Under the pieces are notes generated by a model, which was not told the DNA's origin, did not search any database, and worked only from the letters and a program-made list of their open reading frames with translations. A program made the translations under genes and the position numbers. Below, one piece after another: positions 23,001 to 31,914 of a DNA stretch of 35,373 bases; positions within the stretch are counted from its first letter, which is position 1, and the number at the start of each line of letters is the position of its first letter. Source of the stretch: JBBRNH01 sp038230415 (lineage in GTDB: Bacteria > Bacteroidota > Bacteroidia > Cytophagales > Spirosomataceae); contig JBBRNH010000059.1 in NCBI GenBank assembly GCA_038230415.1, forward strand, positions 1 to 35,373, in the 5' to 3' direction.

Positions 23001-26000
23001 ATGATGAACAGTTACGTTCGACGGATAGGGCAAACCCTTATTCTGGTGCTGGGAGTATTTCTCAGCCAAACCCTGATGGCGCAGGAATTGCGCGTCACGG
23101 GCAAAATTACCGACACCGAAACCGGAGCCGCTATTCCGGGTGTCAACGTGGTGATCAAAGGCACCAACCGGGGCGTAAACTCCGATGCGAACGGCGCGTA
23201 CTCGGTAAACGTACCAAACGCGCAGAGTGTGCTGGTATTCTCGTTTGTGGGCTACAACCGGCAGGAAGCTACCGTTGGTACGCGCTCGGCAATCAATGTG
23301 GTGCTGGCTCCCGATGTAAACTCGCTGTCTGAGGTAGTCGTAACGGGTTATGCCGCCCAGAACAAGCGCGACATTACGGGGTCAGTATCGGTGGTTGACG
23401 TGAAAGAGATCAGCAAAGTAGCGGCCTCGAACATTGCCGATCAGTTGCAGGGCCGCGTGGCCGGCGTAACGGTTAGCTCATCGGGAGACCCCGGCAGCGC
23501 GGCTTTCGTCCGTATCCGGGGAATCGGTACGATCAACCAAAACGAACCGCTCTACATTATTGACAACGTTCCGGTACAGAACGAATCGAACCTGAACTTT
23601 TTGAACCCGAACGACATCGAGTCTATTCAGGTGCTGAAAGACGCGGCTTCGGCTTCGATTTACGGCTCGCGGGCGGCCAACGGCGTAATCGTGATTACGA
23701 CCAAGAAAGGCAAGGCCGGGTCATCAAAAATTAACGTGGACTTGTACACGGGTGTTGCCACGCCGGGTAAATACCCAACGCTGGCAAACCCACTCGAACT
23801 GCAAAAAATTCAGCAGGGGCTGGCGCAGGGCGCGGGTCAGGTTTATACCACAAACACGTATCCGTTGGTGAACGGGCAGTATGTGTTGCCCGATTTCTTT
23901 GTGCGGCAGAGTGCAGCCGCCGGTGGTTTTGCGGGTGGTGTGCTGGCGGGCGACCCCCGTGCTGATCCGAGTAAGTATTTCCTGAACTCAGACCCAACGG
24001 CAGATGCCAGCCTGAACTACCTCATTGCGCCGACTAACAAGAACGGTACAGACTGGTTTCGGGAGGTGTTTAAGCCTGCTCAAACCACGAATTTTCAAAT
24101 CAGCGGGTCGGGTGGCTCAGAAAAAGGCAACTACTTCTTTAGTGCCAACTATTACAAGAACAACGGTATCCTGATCTACAACAACTATACGCGCTATCAG
24201 ACCCGGATTAACACCAGTTTCAACGTGAAAAAACACGTGCGAATTGGTGAAAACCTGAGTTTTGCCTACCAAACCAAACGCGGTAGTGCCGGTAATCCAA
24301 ATGAAGGCTCTGTGTTCATGAACTCACTGCGGCAGCCGCAAATTGTGAGCGTTTATGACATCAACGGTGGTTGGGCCGGGCCGTGGGGCGCGTCGTCAAA
24401 CGCCGGTAACCCCGTAGCCAGCCAAACGCGAACCCAGGCTAACGGCGGCTATGACCTCAGGATTACAGGTAACGTGTATGCCGAAGTTGATTTCCTGAAG
24501 CATTTTACGGCCAAGACCAGCTTTGGTCTGGATTTGGGACAGGGACTGAGCAATGGCTATGGCTACCGCACGTTTGAGGCTACGGAAATCAACGCGTCAA
24601 ACAGCATAAGCCGCAATACGTTTGCCAACCGTAACTGGGTGTTCTCGAACACGTTGCGGTATGGACAGGAATTTGGCGGTGGCGCACACCGGGTAACGGC
24701 ATTGGTGGGTACAGAAGCCCGCCGGAATACCTACGAAGGCTTTGGCGCATCGGGCAACGGGCTGGTGTTTGGTAATGACCCGAATTACCGTATCCTGACC
24801 AACTCCAATTCTAAAACCTGGAACCTGAGTGAGTACAAAGGCGAAGTAACGATCTCGTCGCTGTTCGCTCAGGCAAACTACAATTATCAAGACAAGTACC
24901 TGATTAGCGGTACGGTTCGGCGCGACGGTGTATCCCGGTTCATCAACAACCCATACGGGGTATTCCCGGCAGGCAGCGTGGGCTGGCGCATCTCGAAAGA
25001 AGCCTTCATGCAAAACGTTTCGGTGGTGAATGACCTGAAACTGCGCGTTGGCTACGGTATTACGGGTAACAACGAAATTGGTGATTACCCAGGATATGCA
25101 AACTTCGGTCAGAGTCTCGGCGGTACGGCTTACTCGATTCAAGGAACACCCAACGCCGTTACGCCTGGTTTTGCCCAGAACTCAGTAGCTAATCGTGACC
25201 TTCGTTGGGAGACTACCAAACTGCTAAATATTGGCGTAGATGCCCGGATTCTGAACGCCCTGGATTTGACGGTAGAATGGTATGACCGCAAAACGTCAGA
25301 TATTTTGTACGCAGTGCCATTGCCAACTACGGTTGGTAACATTGGCAGACTGCCCTCAAACATTGGGGCGATGCAAAACAAAGGCGTTGATATTCAACTC
25401 GGCTACCGGGGCAAAGCGGTGGGTAGTCAACTTACCTACGGCGTAACGTTCACTGCCGGTCACTATACCAACACGGTGCTTAATATTGACGGTGTTGCTG
25501 CCAACTTTATCTCTGGCGCGGGTTCACGGATTGGCGATATCACCAAAACGGTTGCCGGTCGGCCCATCTCGCAGTACTTTGGCTACATTTCTGATGGAGT
25601 TATCAAATCAGAATCCGAACTACCCAAAACGCCCGGCGATGCTAAAGTGGGCCGCTTGAAATTCCGGGATTTGAACGGCGATGGCGTGATCAACGATGAT
25701 GATCTGACGTATATCGGTACGCCGATCCCGAAATGGAACTACGGTATTAACCTGACTGCCAATTACAAAGGTTTTGACCTGACCATGTATTTTCAGGGCG
25801 TACAGGGAAATCAGTTGTATAACTACGTTCGTTACTTCACCGATTTTCCGGCGTTCCAGGCCAACTACTCAAAGAACATGCTCTACAAAGCAGGCGACAC
25901 GTATCCAAAGCTCGACGCTAACGATACATATAGCCCGCAACGGAGTAGCTTCTACGTAGAAAACGGTTCGTATTTCCGGGCGAAGACCGTAACGCTGGGT

Positions 26001-26234
26001 TATACCCTGCCAGTAGCACTCACCAATCGCATCGGTGTTGACCGCGTTCGGCTGTATGTGCAGGGCGCAAACCTGTTCACGATCACGAAATACACGGGTC
26101 TTGACCCGGACGTAACCATTCAGAACATCACCGAAGGTTACAATGGTGGACAGCGTGACCTCTCGATGGGCGTTGACTTTGGCCGGTATCCGGTGGCCCG
26201 GTCGGTGTACTTCGGCGCGAACATTGAGTTTTAA
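23001..26234 (+). CDS. SusC/RagA-family TonB-dependent outer-membrane transporter
   Basis: This 1077-residue SusC-type transporter imports large nutrients, usually glycans or peptides, across the outer membrane using TonB energy. The signal peptide runs to about 28 (LSQTLMAQ). A carboxypeptidase-D-like regulatory domain covers about 30-100 (GKITDTETGAAIPGVNVVIK). The TonB box region is LSEVVVTGYA at about 109-118. The plug domain at about 118-235 contains IADQLQGRVAGVTVSSSG and ASIYGSRAANGVIVITTKKG. The barrel ends in VYFGANIEF, the C-terminal assembly signal. Length is normal for the family. Its partner SusD follows after a 232-bp gap. The substrate cannot be told. Confidence 0.97.
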   Translation: MMNSYVRRIGQTLILVLGVFLSQTLMAQELRVTGKITDTETGAAIPGVNVVIKGTNRGVNSDANGAYSVNVPNAQSVLVFSFVGYNRQEATVGTRSAINVVLAPDVNSLSEVVVTGYAAQNKRDITGSVSVVDVKEISKVAASNIADQLQGRVAGVTVSSSGDPGSAAFVRIRGIGTINQNEPLYIIDNVPVQNESNLNFLNPNDIESIQVLKDAASASIYGSRAANGVIVITTKKGKAGSSKINVDLYTGVATPGKYPTLANPLELQKIQQGLAQGAGQVYTTNTYPLVNGQYVLPDFFVRQSAAAGGFAGGVLAGDPRADPSKYFLNSDPTADASLNYLIAPTNKNGTDWFREVFKPAQTTNFQISGSGGSEKGNYFFSANYYKNNGILIYNNYTRYQTRINTSFNVKKHVRIGENLSFAYQTKRGSAGNPNEGSVFMNSLRQPQIVSVYDINGGWAGPWGASSNAGNPVASQTRTQANGGYDLRITGNVYAEVDFLKHFTAKTSFGLDLGQGLSNGYGYRTFEATEINASNSISRNTFANRNWVFSNTLRYGQEFGGGAHRVTALVGTEARRNTYEGFGASGNGLVFGNDPNYRILTNSNSKTWNLSEYKGEVTISSLFAQANYNYQDKYLISGTVRRDGVSRFINNPYGVFPAGSVGWRISKEAFMQNVSVVNDLKLRVGYGITGNNEIGDYPGYANFGQSLGGTAYSIQGTPNAVTPGFAQNSVANRDLRWETTKLLNIGVDARILNALDLTVEWYDRKTSDILYAVPLPTTVGNIGRLPSNIGAMQNKGVDIQLGYRGKAVGSQLTYGVTFTAGHYTNTVLNIDGVAANFISGAGSRIGDITKTVAGRPISQYFGYISDGVIKSESELPKTPGDAKVGRLKFRDLNGDGVINDDDLTYIGTPIPKWNYGINLTANYKGFDLTMYFQGVQGNQLYNYVRYFTDFPAFQANYSKNMLYKAGDTYPKLDANDTYSPQRSSFYVENGSYFRAKTVTLGYTLPVALTNRIGVDRVRLYVQGANLFTITKYTGLDPDVTIQNITEGYNGGQRDLSMGVDFGRYPVARSVYFGANIEF

Positions 26235-26252
26235 TTGATTACCCCGGTTTTT

Positions 26253-26339
26253 GCCGGTAGTTTGTCATGCTGACGATAGGAAGCATCTCTTGACCATACG
26301 ATAAGGTGCTTCCTATCGTCAGCATGACAAACTACTGGC
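26253..26339. repeat. 33-bp inverted repeat between susC and susD
   Basis: Arms 26253-26285 and 26307-26339 match at 32 of 33 positions, with a 21-bp loop. The arm core is TTTGTCATGCTGACGATAGG, a dispersed palindromic style known between genes of many Bacteroidota. It is 18 bp after the SusC stop. The RNA would fold into a long hairpin. It has no T-tract. Confidence 0.95.
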
Positions 26340-26466
26340 AGAGCAAAACCAGGTGACTGCGCCCAACTGAATTGTTTGAAAATTTTATTAATCGCTTCAA
26401 ACTTTTTGGTTGGACAAATCTTTTTAATCTAAATTGTCGTAAACAAATATAAATTTCCATTCTACA

Positions 26467-28218
26467 ATGAATCGAAAATTAATACTCGCTACAACCTGCA
26501 TCTTGATGCTCGGGTTGACCTGGGCCTGTAAGGACTCCTTTCTGGAGCAGAAACCCTACGGAGCCGTCAATGAATTAACACTGTCAGCTTCGCTGAACGG
26601 AGCCGATGCCCTGCTGATTGCGGCCTACTCGAACATGGACGGTTTCTCAAGTTGGGACAATGGTTCTCCGTGGGGGTCGGCAGCCTCAAACTGGGTGTAT
26701 GGCAGCATCAAAGGTGGTGATGCTCACAAAGGATCAGAAGGCAATGACCAGCCAGACATCGTGCCGCTGGAACGGCATGAAGACACGCCGTTGAACCCGT
26801 ACCTGATCTCGAAATGGAAAACGTATTACGACGGTATTGCCCGGGCAAACCAGACAATCCGCTCATACAAAGCCGTTCCTGGTGCCACCGACGCGCAGAA
26901 AAACCCCCGTATTGCTGAGGCTCGTTTCCTGCGGGGTTTCTACCACTATGAACTGAAGCGGATTTTTAACATGGTGCCGTATATTGACGAAACCATCACG
27001 CCTGACAAAGCGCAGGTGCCGAACGACAAAGACATCTTCCCGAATATTCAGGCCGATTTGCAGTTTGCGGTGGCTAACCTGCCGGTTTCTCAGCCGGAAG
27101 CAGGCCGGGCTACCAAAGGAGCGGCACAAGCCTATTTGGGACTGACCTACATGTGGCAGCAGAAGTATGCCGAGGCCAAAACGCTGTTTGATGCCGTAAT
27201 TGCATCGGGCCGGTATAAACTGAACGCCAAGTACCAGGACAACTTCGATCCGGCGGTTCAGAACTCGCCCGAAGGTATCTTAGAAGTGCAGCAGGCCGTA
27301 AACGTAGGGTCAGACGATCAGGGTAACAACGGCGACATCCTAAATTTCCCCTACAACGGTGGCCCGGGCGGTTGCTGCGGTTTCCACCAACCGTCGCAAA
27401 ATTTAGTGAATGCGTTCAAAACGGATGCCAATGGTTTGCCATTGATCACCACGTTTAACAACACTGACCTCAAAAACGACACAGGTATCGGCTCTGACCA
27501 GCCTTTTGCTACGGATGTAACAACGGCAGTTGACCCACGCTTAGACTGGACAACAGGTCGCCGGGGTATTCCGTACCTCGATTGGGGCCTGCACCCCGGC
27601 TCGGCCTGGGTTCGGTTGCAAGCATACGGTGGCCCGTACTCGCCCAAGAAAAACGTCTATTACAAATCGCAGGAAGGCACACTGACTTCGGCTTCAGGAT
27701 GGACAAAAGGCTACAACACCAACAACACCAAGCTGATGCGCTACTCTGACCTGCTCCTGCTGGCGGCAGAGGCCGAAGTTGAAGTCGGCAGTTTGGAGAA
27801 AGCCCGCGATTATGTGAACCAGATTAGGAAGCGGGCGGCCAACCCGGATGGTATGGTGAAAAAATACGTTAATGATGCCGACCCAACCAAAGGATCAACG
27901 ACCGTAAACGCGGCTAACTACAAAGTGAGCCAATATACTGCCCCCTGGACCGATAAAGCCGTAGCCCGTGAAGCCGTTCGGTTTGAACGCCGGATCGAGC
28001 TGGGCATGGAAGGGGGCCGTTTCTTTGACCTGGTGCGTTGGGGCGTTGCCGATGTGGTACTGAACAGTTATCTGACCGTTGAGCAGACGAAACGGACGTA
28101 TCTCGCCGGAGCTACCTTCAAAAAAGGTAAGTCTGAGTATCGCCCGATCCCAACCGAGGCCATCAACCGGAGTTCGGTTGACGGTGCGCCAACGCTGAAA
28201 CAGAATCCGGGTTACTAA
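26467..28218 (+). CDS. RagB/SusD-family surface nutrient-binding lipoprotein
   Basis: This 583-residue SusD-like lipoprotein sits on the cell surface as the lid of the SusC barrel. The signal is MNRKLILATTCILMLGLTWAC, lipid at C21; the residues after it (KDSFLEQKPYG) include an Asp near the lipid, in line with surface export. The TPR-like helical part includes YYDGIARANQTIRSYKAV, EARFLRGFYHYELKRIFNMV and AAQAYLGLTYMWQQKYAEA. The C-terminal region has LMRYSDLLLLAAEAEVE, and VRFERRIELGMEGGRFFDLV, both diagnostic. An FLE motif near the N-terminus is usual. The glycan is unknown. A strong terminator follows, so susC-susD ends here. Confidence 0.97.
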   Translation: MNRKLILATTCILMLGLTWACKDSFLEQKPYGAVNELTLSASLNGADALLIAAYSNMDGFSSWDNGSPWGSAASNWVYGSIKGGDAHKGSEGNDQPDIVPLERHEDTPLNPYLISKWKTYYDGIARANQTIRSYKAVPGATDAQKNPRIAEARFLRGFYHYELKRIFNMVPYIDETITPDKAQVPNDKDIFPNIQADLQFAVANLPVSQPEAGRATKGAAQAYLGLTYMWQQKYAEAKTLFDAVIASGRYKLNAKYQDNFDPAVQNSPEGILEVQQAVNVGSDDQGNNGDILNFPYNGGPGGCCGFHQPSQNLVNAFKTDANGLPLITTFNNTDLKNDTGIGSDQPFATDVTTAVDPRLDWTTGRRGIPYLDWGLHPGSAWVRLQAYGGPYSPKKNVYYKSQEGTLTSASGWTKGYNTNNTKLMRYSDLLLLAAEAEVEVGSLEKARDYVNQIRKRAANPDGMVKKYVNDADPTKGSTTVNAANYKVSQYTAPWTDKAVAREAVRFERRIELGMEGGRFFDLVRWGVADVVLNSYLTVEQTKRTYLAGATFKKGKSEYRPIPTEAINRSSVDGAPTLKQNPGY

Positions 28219-28239
28219 GTCTTGCCGGTATGAATTGAT

Positions 28240-28273
28240 AACGGGTCGTCGGGCAACTGACGACCCGTTTTTT
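28240..28273 (+). terminator. Intrinsic terminator after susD
   Basis: AACGGGTCGTC (28240-28250) pairs perfectly with GACGACCCGTT (28259-28269) over an 8-base loop, followed by a T-run to 28273. It lies 22 bp after the SusD stop and ends the susC-susD unit. Confidence 0.92.
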
Positions 28274-28306
28274 ATGCGTATTTTTGGGTTGCCATCATAA
28301 CCTCAT

Positions 28307-28411
28307 CCCAACCCCTCACGCAACGGCGCACCGCCCGTAAGGAGAGGCTAAACCATCCGGGGTCACAAAGTCCCTCCCTAAGGGCGGTGCGCCGTTGCGT
28401 GAGGGATTGGG
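28307..28411. repeat. 30-bp inverted repeat upstream of the FG-GAP gene
   Basis: Arms 28307-28336 and 28382-28411 match at 29 of 30 positions around a 45-bp loop. The arm core is CTCACGCAACGGCGCACCGC. The second arm ends 14 bp before the ATG at 28426, so it lies in the likely leader of the downstream gene and could fold over its start region. Confidence 0.93.
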
Positions 28412-28425
28412 GTGGGATTTACGCA

Positions 28426-31400
28426 ATGAAAAATACCGCTTTCTTCCTTGCCTTTGCCGGGCTACTTACCGCCTGCCAGCCGCAGACGCAATTCAAACTC
28501 CTCAGCCCCGGCGAGTCGGGCGTTACGTTTGGCAACGCCCTCACCATTGCCGACAGTATGAACATTCTCGACAATGAATTAGTGTATAACGGCGCGGGCG
28601 TGGCCGTGGCCGATTGGAACGGCGACAGCCTGCCCGACCTGTTTTTTACGGCCAATATGGTTGATAACGCCCTGTATATCAATCGCTCCCCGAAAGGGCA
28701 GGGCAAACTGAACTTTGAAGACGTTACCAAAGCCGCCGGTGTCAGCAAACCGCGCCCGTGTTGGTCGGCGGGGGCAACGGTGGTTGACATCAACGCCGAC
28801 GGACGCTTAGACCTCTACGTCTCGAACATGATGCACGGACGGGCCGACCTGCGCCGAAATCTGCTGTATGTCAATCAGGGGAACGACGCGAACGGCGTAC
28901 CACTATTCAACGAGATGGGTGCCGAGTACCAGTTGGATGATGATAGTTACTCGGCTCAGACCGTGTTTTTTGATTATGACCGCGACGGCGATTTAGATGC
29001 GTACATCCTGGTGAATCAGATGGATATGCAGTTTGCCAATCAGTACTTCTCGAAGGCGTTCCGCGAAAATTCGCCTACTGCCGACAAGCTCCTCCGCAAC
29101 GATTTTGACCCCAAGCGCGGCCACGCCGTGTTTACCGATGTCTCGAAACAGGCCGGGATTCAGGCTCAGGGCTACGGGCATGGCGTGTCGGTAGCTGATT
29201 TCAACAATGATGGCTGGCCCGATCTGTACGTGACCAATGACTACCTGTCGAACGATAACCTGTTCATCAACAACGGCAATAAAACCCTCATTGAGGGCGG
29301 TTCTACGGGCCGAGCCGGTTCGGGAGGGGTAACGTTCACTGATCGGATTCACGACTGTATGCGGCACGAATCCTGGTCGGCGATGGGCAACGACGTGGCC
29401 GATATCAACAACGATGGCCTGACCGATATGCTCTCGACCGATATGCTGCCCGATTACACCGAGCGCAAAAAAGCCCTGCTGCGGGCCAATAACTACGCTC
29501 ATTATCAGTTCACAGAGAAATACAAGTATGAGTATCAGCACATCAGAAACACCCTGCAACTCAATCGGGGGCTTGACCCGCTGACGGGACTGCCCCGTTT
29601 CAGTGAGGTTAGCCAGATGGCGGGCGTACCCGAAACGGACTGGAGCTGGTGTCCGCTTTGGTTCGATGCCGACAACGACGGGTTTCGTGACCTGCTGATT
29701 ACCAACGGTTTCCCAAAGGATATTACCGATCAGGATTTTCTGGCCTACCGCAACGATCAGGCCAGTGTGGCTACCTCGAAGGCCGATCTGTACAAGATGA
29801 TCCCGGAAGTGAAAATTCCGAATTACATCTTCCGCAACAACGGTGGTGATAGCCTGACCTTCTCCGACAAAACCCGCGACTGGGGATTCACCGAGCCAAC
29901 GTTCTCGAACGGAGCCGCCTACGCTGACTTTGACCTCGACGGCGATCTGGATGTGGTGATAAACAACACCAACGATTACGCCCACGTCTATCAGAACACC
30001 CTGAACGACCACGAAAAACACCCGAATTACCTGCGCGTTCGGTTGGGCGGAACCCCGCAAAACCCGATGGGCATCGGGTCAAAAGTGACGGTTTTTGCCG
30101 GTGGGCAAACGCTCTTTGCCGAGCAGAACATTGTGAGGGGGTATTTATCAACGTCGGAGCCAACGCTACATTTTGGCATTGGAACCACTCAACGCATTGA
30201 CTCCGTGCAGGTTATTTGGCCGACGGGCCAGCGACAGACGCTCCTGAACCCGGCTGTGAATCAGGTTCTGACGGCTGCTGTCGGGCGGGCTGCGGCATCA
30301 TCGGTCGGTTTGGTTGCCGGTGTTATGCCGTTGCTATCGCCCGCGCTGGACCTGTCGTTCACGGCTCCCGAAGCGGATTATATTGATTTTAATGTGCAGA
30401 AAACGCTGCCGCATAAATTCTCGGAATCGGGGCCGGCCATGACCGTTGGCGACATTAACGGCGACGGTCTCAACGATTTTTTTGTCGGTGGCTCGTCGCG
30501 GGCCGAGGGAACGTTTTTTATCCAGCAGCCGGGCAAACCGGGGCAGTTTCGGCAGGAGCAGCAATTATTGAAAACCTCGCCCGAAAAACGGGAAGAAGAC
30601 ACGGGCGCGTTGCTGTTTGATGCCGATGGCGATGGCGATCTGGATTTATACTGCGTTCGGGGTAGTTATCAGCACGAAGCCAACTCGCCCTATTTGCAGG
30701 ACGCGCTGTTTGTGAACGATGGCCGGGGCCGTTTCCGGCGCGACAGCTTAGCCCTGCCCGTTGAGCGTACCAACGGGCGCGTGGTGCGGGCCGTTGATTA
30801 TGATAAAGATGGTGATTTAGACCTCTTTGTGGGTGGAAACGTGGTGCCGCGCCAATACCCAAAAGCTGAGCGGTCATTTATTTTGAGGAATGATAGCCCA
30901 ACCAAAAACCCCACCCCGGCCCTCCCCGGTAGGGAGGGAGTAACTGTTCATTTCACCGATGTAACGGCCCAAATCGCGCCCTCGCTGCTGAATAATCCGG
31001 GCATCATCAATGATGCACTCTGGACCGATTATGACCGCGATGGCTGGTCCGACCTGCTGCTGGCCGGTGAGTGGATGCCGCTTACCTTCCTGAAAAACCA
31101 GCAAGGCAAGCAGTTGAAGCCAACCCCTGCCAACTTGCCACTAACCACTAAAACAGGTTGGTGGACTTCGCTTTGCGCGGCAGATTTCGACGGCGATGGC
31201 GATACCGATTACGTGGCGGGTAACTACGGCCTCAACACCGCCTTCCATGCATCAGCCGCCGAACCAATGATGGTTTGTGCCGATGATTTCGACAAAAACG
31301 GTAGCTATGATGCAATTTTAGCCCAGTTTGATAACAACGCCAACGGCGAACGCAAACTGTATCCGTTTCACACCCGCGACGATATGATTAAGCAGTCGCT

Positions 31401-31896
31401 CATTTTCCGGCGACGTTTCCTGAAATACGCTGATTTCGGCGTGGCTTCGTGGGATAAAATCCTGACTGCCGACGAGATAAAACCGTCTCTCACAAAAACC
31501 GCTACCTGCCTTACCAGCAGCTATATCGAAAATTTGGGGAATGGGGAATTTGCCGTTCGGCCACTGCCCGCGCTGGCGCAACTCGCCCCGCTGTTCGGAA
31601 TCTTGCCGTATGACATTAACCACGATGGCAAACCCGACCTGCTCCTGACCGGCAATGACTACGGCATGGAACTCTACCAGGGCCGTGCCGATGCGTTTTA
31701 CGGTCTCGCGCTGCTGAACCGGGGTAAGGGTAAATTTGAGCCAATGCCGATGGCCCGGAGCGGTTTTGTGGTGCCAGGCAACGGGCGGGGCTTGTCAATA
31801 ATCAGGCTGGCCGACGGACGCACGGTGGTATTAGCCGCCCAAAACCGGGGGCCGTTGCTTAGTTTTGCCGGTAAACCCCGCAAGGCCGGGCTTTAA
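28426..31896 (+). CDS. FG-GAP/VCBS-repeat lipoprotein with ASPIC/UnbV domain (CRTAC1 family)
   Basis: This 1156-residue surface lipoprotein of the CRTAC1 type often accompanies SusC/SusD pairs in Bacteroidota. The signal MKNTAFFLAFAGLLTAC puts the lipid on C17. About fourteen calcium-type loops of FG-GAP/VCBS blades are visible, for instance DYDRDGDLDAYI, DINNDGLTDML, DADGDGDLDLYC and DINHDGKPDLLL. This suggests two beta-propellers. The ASPIC/UnbV domain is at about 533-605 (YLRVRLGGTPQNPMGIGSKV, then EPTLHFGIGTT), between them. The longer frame from GTG 28387 reads through the inverted repeat; 28426 is right because the lipoprotein signal starts there. Residues near 826-838 come from repeat DNA. 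Its exact binding role is unknown. Confidence 0.93.
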   Translation: MKNTAFFLAFAGLLTACQPQTQFKLLSPGESGVTFGNALTIADSMNILDNELVYNGAGVAVADWNGDSLPDLFFTANMVDNALYINRSPKGQGKLNFEDVTKAAGVSKPRPCWSAGATVVDINADGRLDLYVSNMMHGRADLRRNLLYVNQGNDANGVPLFNEMGAEYQLDDDSYSAQTVFFDYDRDGDLDAYILVNQMDMQFANQYFSKAFRENSPTADKLLRNDFDPKRGHAVFTDVSKQAGIQAQGYGHGVSVADFNNDGWPDLYVTNDYLSNDNLFINNGNKTLIEGGSTGRAGSGGVTFTDRIHDCMRHESWSAMGNDVADINNDGLTDMLSTDMLPDYTERKKALLRANNYAHYQFTEKYKYEYQHIRNTLQLNRGLDPLTGLPRFSEVSQMAGVPETDWSWCPLWFDADNDGFRDLLITNGFPKDITDQDFLAYRNDQASVATSKADLYKMIPEVKIPNYIFRNNGGDSLTFSDKTRDWGFTEPTFSNGAAYADFDLDGDLDVVINNTNDYAHVYQNTLNDHEKHPNYLRVRLGGTPQNPMGIGSKVTVFAGGQTLFAEQNIVRGYLSTSEPTLHFGIGTTQRIDSVQVIWPTGQRQTLLNPAVNQVLTAAVGRAAASSVGLVAGVMPLLSPALDLSFTAPEADYIDFNVQKTLPHKFSESGPAMTVGDINGDGLNDFFVGGSSRAEGTFFIQQPGKPGQFRQEQQLLKTSPEKREEDTGALLFDADGDGDLDLYCVRGSYQHEANSPYLQDALFVNDGRGRFRRDSLALPVERTNGRVVRAVDYDKDGDLDLFVGGNVVPRQYPKAERSFILRNDSPTKNPTPALPGREGVTVHFTDVTAQIAPSLLNNPGIINDALWTDYDRDGWSDLLLAGEWMPLTFLKNQQGKQLKPTPANLPLTTKTGWWTSLCAADFDGDGDTDYVAGNYGLNTAFHASAAEPMMVCADDFDKNGSYDAILAQFDNNANGERKLYPFHTRDDMIKQSLIFRRRFLKYADFGVASWDKILTADEIKPSLTKTATCLTSSYIENLGNGEFAVRPLPALAQLAPLFGILPYDINHDGKPDLLLTGNDYGMELYQGRADAFYGLALLNRGKGKFEPMPMARSGFVVPGNGRGLSIIRLADGRTVVLAAQNRGPLLSFAGKPRKAGL
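30907..30942. repeat. Repeat fragment inside the FG-GAP gene
   Basis: CCCCACCCCGGCCCTCCCCG, followed by GTAGGGAGGG, includes the small palindrome CCCTCCC/GGGAGGG. It codes in frame for NPTPALPGREG, a phrase typical of translated intergenic repeats, within an otherwise Ca-loop-rich propeller. It lies between an FG-GAP repeat and HFTDVTAQ. Confidence 0.7.
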
Positions 31897-31914
31897 TCAC
31901 GTTGTTTGCTATCC

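Noticed and set aside
28993..30060. 355-residue open frame on the minus strand
   Set aside because: It mirrors the repeated Asp/Asn-rich FG-GAP codons on the other strand, which read as Val/Ile-rich in antisense. No start signal or family match.
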